64,000 nt of DNA from Nitrospirales bacterium LBB_01 (GTDB lineage: Bacteria; Nitrospirota; Thermodesulfovibrionia; Thermodesulfovibrionales; Magnetobacteriaceae), in the NCBI GenBank assembly GCA_004376055.2, contig CP049016.1:496001-560000 (forward strand). The letters are read 5' to 3'. The position numbers were made by a program, and so were the translations under genes. Positions 60,340 to 64,000 of the stretch are shown in pieces; position 1 is the stretch's first letter; the number at the start of each line of letters is the position of its first letter. The notes under the pieces are model-generated. The model made no database searches and was not told the DNA's origin. It was given only the letters and a program-made list of their open reading frames with translations.

Positions 60340-61497
60340 TTATGTGCGTGATGAGCAGGTTGCCATAAGGGCGCTCATTACGGCAAACTCAATAGCCTGT
60401 TTGTGATGCAGTGTTGTATCAAAAAATCCGCCTGCAAAGATAACCAGGAAAGCGCCCATAGCGCCATACTTAACAGTTTTCTCAAACCCTGAGACAGCAT
60501 CAAAGATACACCATGTTTTTATAAAGCCATACATAATCAGCATCAAAGAAATTAATCCAAATATTCCTGTTTGTGCAGCGGTGTTTAAATACAAACTGTG
60601 GGCGTCACAGACAAGACGTCCGCCGTCCATCGTGATGGGCAGCGTAAAACGAAAATTATTTAATCCGACTCCGGTTAAGAAGTTACAATTAAATTCGGTG
60701 AGAGCAAATTCCCAGATTTCTATCCGGTAGGGAATGGACGCCGTAGATAGAAGTTTGTCCCACATGGGTTTATACAAATACAGTGCCGTAAAGAGTACAG
60801 CAACAAACGTAAAGATTATCAAAACGTTTTTGCTGGCGGCTTTTTTCCCTGTTAACAGAATGACAAGAAACAGGGCAAGAGCGATAAATGAGGTTCTCAT
60901 GGTTGTCATAACAGATGCTGCAAGGGTAATAGTTAGTAAAGAAAAAAGAACAGCCGTTGTGATTTTGCTTTTTCTATCGTTGTGAACAATCATACTAAGC
61001 ATGATACAGGCAGAAATTATAAGATACATGGCAGTGTAGTTATAGTGACCAAGGGTTGGCACTGACAGGGCTGAGTGAGCGGACAGGGAGTTATATATTC
61101 CATAAATTACGGCAGCTCCGGTTGAGGTAAAAAAAGCCCAAAGCAGGAGATTTACCTCTCTTTCTTTACGAAATACTTGGAAAACAAAAAAAGTAACACT
61201 ATAACGCAGGACATCATGTATTCCCTTAATGGCTTCAGTTTTATCTTGTGCAAAAAATGCAGTAGCACATGAAACAAGAAAAAACAGTAGGAAACCATAA
61301 TGCAGAGACGTAATTTTAATGCGAATATTTCCTGCGTATAGGTTATATAAAAAAACGGGCAGCAAAAGTGCATAAAGCGAGATATTCTTTATACTTTCAG
61401 AAAGCGGCAGAGCAAGCAATAAAATCACTGCTGCTATGAGATTAATACTGTTTATCTTGCCATCAAAATTTAACTTAGAATTATTGGTCATCTGCAA
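60340..61497 (-). CDS. O-antigen ligase-like (Wzy/WaaL) membrane protein
   Basis: The 385-residue protein has about ten to twelve membrane segments and the Wzy_C-type periplasmic loop with an Arg and His-containing segment (EFALTEFNCNFLTGVGLNNF to VCDAHSLYLNTAAQTGIFGL). The GxGxxxF and H-S-x-Y-L-x motifs are typical of O-antigen ligases and polymerases. It would join or polymerise O-antigen or another surface glycan. It stands alone on the minus strand. Confidence 0.85.
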   Translation of the reverse strand: MQMTNNSKLNFDGKINSINLIAAVILLLALPLSESIKNISLYALLLPVFLYNLYAGNIRIKITSLHYGFLLFFLVSCATAFFAQDKTEAIKGIHDVLRYSVTFFVFQVFRKEREVNLLLWAFFTSTGAAVIYGIYNSLSAHSALSVPTLGHYNYTAMYLIISACIMLSMIVHNDRKSKITTAVLFSLLTITLAASVMTTMRTSFIALALFLVILLTGKKAASKNVLIIFTFVAVLFTALYLYKPMWDKLLSTASIPYRIEIWEFALTEFNCNFLTGVGLNNFRFTLPITMDGGRLVCDAHSLYLNTAAQTGIFGLISLMLIMYGFIKTWCIFDAVSGFEKTVKYGAMGAFLVIFAGGFFDTTLHHKQAIEFAVMSALMATCSSRT

Positions 61498-61673
61498 ATC
61501 CAGTTTTTGTATTGTAACACAAAGCGGTGTTTAATCGGATAATTATAAAACAACTAATTTTCACTCAATTTTTTAAAAATACATTCTATATGATTTCTAA
61601 AATCCAGTGACCTGTAGCCGGTAAGACTAAAAGCACGGGCACTAAAACACAATTTATTGTTACAATACTTACC

Positions 61674-63383
61674 ATGCGATTAAGTCTAATTGATTGGCTT
61701 ATTGTAGCCGCCTATATGTTGATATCTTTGGTGCTGGGGCTTTATTTTACCAAAAAAGCATCCTCATCAACGGAGGAGTTTTTTCTCTCAGGCCGCAAAC
61801 TTCCGTGGTGGCTGGCAGGGACTTCAATGGTTGCAACAACATTTTCCTCCGACACTCCCCTTTATATCACAGCTCTGGTGAGAACCAAAGGGATATACGA
61901 AAACTGGCAGTGGTGGTGTTTTCTTATGACAGGGATGCTATCGGTCATCGTGTTTGCACAGTTTTGGAAACGAGCCGGTGTTATGACCGATGTGGAACTA
62001 ACCGAGATGCGGTACTCCGGAAAAGCCGCCTCAACTTTGCGGGCATGGAAAGCGCTGTATTTCTCCCTGTTATTACACACCATCATCAAAGCTCAGGTAA
62101 TACTTGCAATGGCTAAAATACTTGACGCCACACTTGGATGGGGTAAGTGGACTGCTATCTTAATTTCAAGCTCTGTGACAATTGTCTATTCACTGCTTTC
62201 TGGGTACTGGGGAGTTATCGTCACGGATTTTTTTCAATTTGTGCTTGCTCAGGCTGGAGCCATCTTAGTTGCCGTATATGCTGTCAATAAAATTGGCGGA
62301 CTAAGCCAACTAAAACCTCAAATAGACGCTATCTACGGAGACAACCATTTTATGGATTTTATGCCGCCAATAGACGGCGGGTTTCTCTCCCTGCCAATTC
62401 TTACATTTATTGCCTACATGGGGATGAGCTGGTGGTCTAAGTACTCATCGGATGGCGGCGGTGTGGTTGTTCAACGTATGGCATCCTGTAAAAGTGAAAA
62501 AGACGCTATCGGCGCCACGTTTTTCTTTAACGTGATAAATTATGCGCTAAGGAGCTGGCCGTGGATAATTGCGGCTCTGGCCTCTTTGATTTTATATCCG
62601 GCAATTAAAGACCACGAATCGGTGTATCCGATTATGGCTCTGAATATTCTTCCAAATGGACTGAAAGGCATTGTGTTTGCCTCGTTTTTTGCCGCCTTTA
62701 TGTCCACAGTCGGTGTCTATCTAAATCTCTCCAGCGCCTACTTTATGAAAGATTTTTACATGCGATTTGTTAAACAAAACGCTACGGAAAAACACTATAT
62801 ATTTGTAACACGGCTCTCTATGCTTGCAATAAGCGGAGTTACCGCAGTGGTCACCTACTACGCAACCTCAATAGAGGGAACGTTTAAGTTTCTGATAGCC
62901 TTTGGAAGCGGCACAGGACTTGTGTTTATCATGCGGTGGTACTGGTGGCGCGTAAACGCTTGGAGTGAAATATCAGCCATGACGGCATCCACAATTTCTG
63001 CCTCCGCTATATACATATTCTACGGAGACATCCCATTTTACCAGAAACTGTTTTTCATAATATTCTCTTCAACCGTAGTGTGGGTGGCTGTAACGCTTTT
63101 AACAAAACCAACTGATGAAAGCACTCTGATAGAGTTTTATAAACGCGTGCCGGTTGGTGGTTTTGGCTGGAGGCCAGTTGAGGAAAAGTTAACGAGAGCT
63201 GGTATTAAACTAAATAAAGTGGAAACATCGGTCTTTGATTGGCTGCTTGGAATAGTGTTTGTATATGGACTGACCCTTTCAACCGGAATGCTTCTATTGA
63301 GCAGATATACAGAAGGACTGATTTGTTTGATAACTGGTATAATATGTTTTACTATGCTAAAAAAGAGGATTTTTACCGCATGA
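61674..63383 (+). CDS. Sodium:solute symporter (SSS family)
   Basis: The 569-residue protein has about thirteen membrane segments and the SSS motifs near the start (SLVLGLYFTKKASSSTEEFF, RKLPWWLAGTSMVATTFSSDT). The TM region around residues 265-330 and the C-terminal YTEGLICLITG tail follow. Solute unknown. Its stop overlaps the start of nagA (ATGA), so an amino sugar or a related solute is plausible, by context only. A TACAAT box lies 8 bases before the ATG. Confidence 0.88.
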   Translation: MRLSLIDWLIVAAYMLISLVLGLYFTKKASSSTEEFFLSGRKLPWWLAGTSMVATTFSSDTPLYITALVRTKGIYENWQWWCFLMTGMLSVIVFAQFWKRAGVMTDVELTEMRYSGKAASTLRAWKALYFSLLLHTIIKAQVILAMAKILDATLGWGKWTAILISSSVTIVYSLLSGYWGVIVTDFFQFVLAQAGAILVAVYAVNKIGGLSQLKPQIDAIYGDNHFMDFMPPIDGGFLSLPILTFIAYMGMSWWSKYSSDGGGVVVQRMASCKSEKDAIGATFFFNVINYALRSWPWIIAALASLILYPAIKDHESVYPIMALNILPNGLKGIVFASFFAAFMSTVGVYLNLSSAYFMKDFYMRFVKQNATEKHYIFVTRLSMLAISGVTAVVTYYATSIEGTFKFLIAFGSGTGLVFIMRWYWWRVNAWSEISAMTASTISASAIYIFYGDIPFYQKLFFIIFSSTVVWVAVTLLTKPTDESTLIEFYKRVPVGGFGWRPVEEKLTRAGIKLNKVETSVFDWLLGIVFVYGLTLSTGMLLLSRYTEGLICLITGIICFTMLKKRIFTA

Positions 63384-64000
63384 GAGTGGTTGACATTCAC
63401 ACGCATGGAATTGGCGGGTTTGACACCTCAACTGCCTCCCGCAAACAGATTATCCGTATGGCTGAGGTTCATTTCCAGCACGGAGTCACTGAAATCCTGC
63501 CTACAATTTATAGTGACGAGACAGCGGTCATGCGCCTTCACATAGAGACGGTTAAGCGTGCAATGGAAATTCAGGCACAATCGGAAAACAAAATAACAAC
63601 TCAGGCTAAAATAATTGGTATAAATCTTGAGGGGCCATTTCTTAACCCCACCAAGTGCGGCGCATTAAACAGGCAGTCGTTTACTACGCCTGATGTTAAA
63701 GTCTTTGACCGGCTGGTTGAGGGGTTTGAAGATATTGTAAAAATTATAACGATAGCTCCGGAGCTGGATGGCGCAATTGAGTTAATAAAACACGTTGTAA
63801 AACGTGGGATTATAGTAAGCATGGGGCACTCTGAGGCAACGTACTCACAGGCTGAGGCGGGGTTTTATGCAGGGGCCACCGGAGTCACTCATTTATTCAA
63901 CGCTATGCCTGTGTTTCACCACAGAGAGCCGGGGCTTACCGGTTTTGCTCTTACAAATAAAGATATTTACATAGAGGTCATTGGGGATTCGTATCACCTT
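63380..64000 (+). CDS. nagA: N-acetylglucosamine-6-phosphate deacetylase NagA, 5' part
   Basis: The frame is open to the end of the window (207 residues visible). It starts MRVVDIHTHGIGGFD, with the HxH-type metal site, and contains INLEGPFLNPTKCGALN (catalytic-region Glu), VSMGHSEATYSQAEAGFYAG (His ligand) and THLFNAMPVFHHREPG. NagA releases acetate from GlcNAc-6-P. Many NagA proteins have a longer N-terminus before this motif; here the ATG overlaps the symporter stop. It is translationally coupled to the symporter. Confidence 0.92.
   Translation, partial: MRVVDIHTHGIGGFDTSTASRKQIIRMAEVHFQHGVTEILPTIYSDETAVMRLHIETVKRAMEIQAQSENKITTQAKIIGINLEGPFLNPTKCGALNRQSFTTPDVKVFDRLVEGFEDIVKIITIAPELDGAIELIKHVVKRGIIVSMGHSEATYSQAEAGFYAGATGVTHLFNAMPVFHHREPGLTGFALTNKDIYIEVIGDSYHL

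Noticed and set aside
1-64000. Magnetosome (mam/mad) genes suggested by the likely lineage
   Set aside because: None of the proteins matches MamA/B/E/K/M/O/Q or Mad families; the TPR proteins belong to Bat or TMTC families.

Overview
The window reads as chromosome of a Gram-negative, largely anaerobic bacterium. It carries an outer-membrane LptD-type protein, a TolC-type channel, a type IV pilin, 2-oxoacid:ferredoxin oxidoreductase subunits, an anaerobic-type cobalamin methyltransferase pair (CbiD/CbiE), a DsrE/F/H-TusA-like sulfur-relay cluster, and many histidine kinases. Composition, gene content and a dispersed hairpin repeat are compatible with Nitrospirota (Thermodesulfovibrionia, the group that includes magnetotactic Nitrospirota) or a neighbouring delta-type lineage. 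That placement is inference, and no magnetosome genes are visible.

Layout. 1-5.3 kb: a Bat aerotolerance operon (end of a BatA/B protein, BatC, BatD, BatE) interrupted by a reverse-strand island with hicB-hicA-XRE, a ParD-like remnant and a cupin. 5.3-7.9 kb: pilin behind a sigma-54 promoter, then a TMTC-like membrane glycosyltransferase with TPRs. 8-11.1 kb: a TIM-barrel isomerase-like gene, hisA, hisF and a CPBP protease. 11.2-13.5 kb: one polypeptide joining a cyclic-nucleotide-binding-like domain, acetate kinase and a PduL-type phosphotransacylase. 13.7-22.5 kb: six two-component genes bracketed by two paralogous double-receiver proteins. 22.5-24.2 kb: cbiD-cbiE. 24.2-29 kb: a TolC-like gene, a B12-radical SAM protein, a zinc-ribbon/PCP_red protein, leuD, and an MNT gene with a truncated HEPN partner. 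29.1-32.4 kb: dcd, a HAD hydrolase, a ParB-like protein and a DUF4346-thymidylate synthase-like fusion. 32.5-35.5 kb (minus): efp-accB-accC-thiE. 35.6-38 kb: two secreted cysteine-domain proteins, OsmC and tRNA-Val. 38-42.2 kb (minus): radical SAM/SPASM, the TusA/Dsr cluster, an orphan gene flanked by direct repeats, and a second hicAB. 42.2-45 kb (minus): purH split into two genes with a DUF89 gene between them. 45.2-54.4 kb: lptD, two membrane glycosyltransferase-like proteins, oxidoreductase beta and gamma subunits, a GNAT-Nudix fusion and a secreted glycoside hydrolase-like protein. 54.4-60.2 kb (minus): flaG, a low-complexity protein and a second kinase cluster. 60.3-64 kb: an O-antigen ligase-like protein, a sodium/solute symporter and nagA, which runs off the end.

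A dispersed repeat made of two hairpin arms (seven copies) has shaped the region. One copy sits exactly where the HEPN reading frame is lost, and another has merged into the 5' end of the tolC-like gene. The least ordinary content is the three-domain AckA-PduL fusion, the dcd/HAD/ParB-like/TS cluster, the GNAT-Nudix fusion, the multi-receiver signalling cluster without DNA-binding output domains, and a small secreted cysteine domain present in two neighbouring genes.
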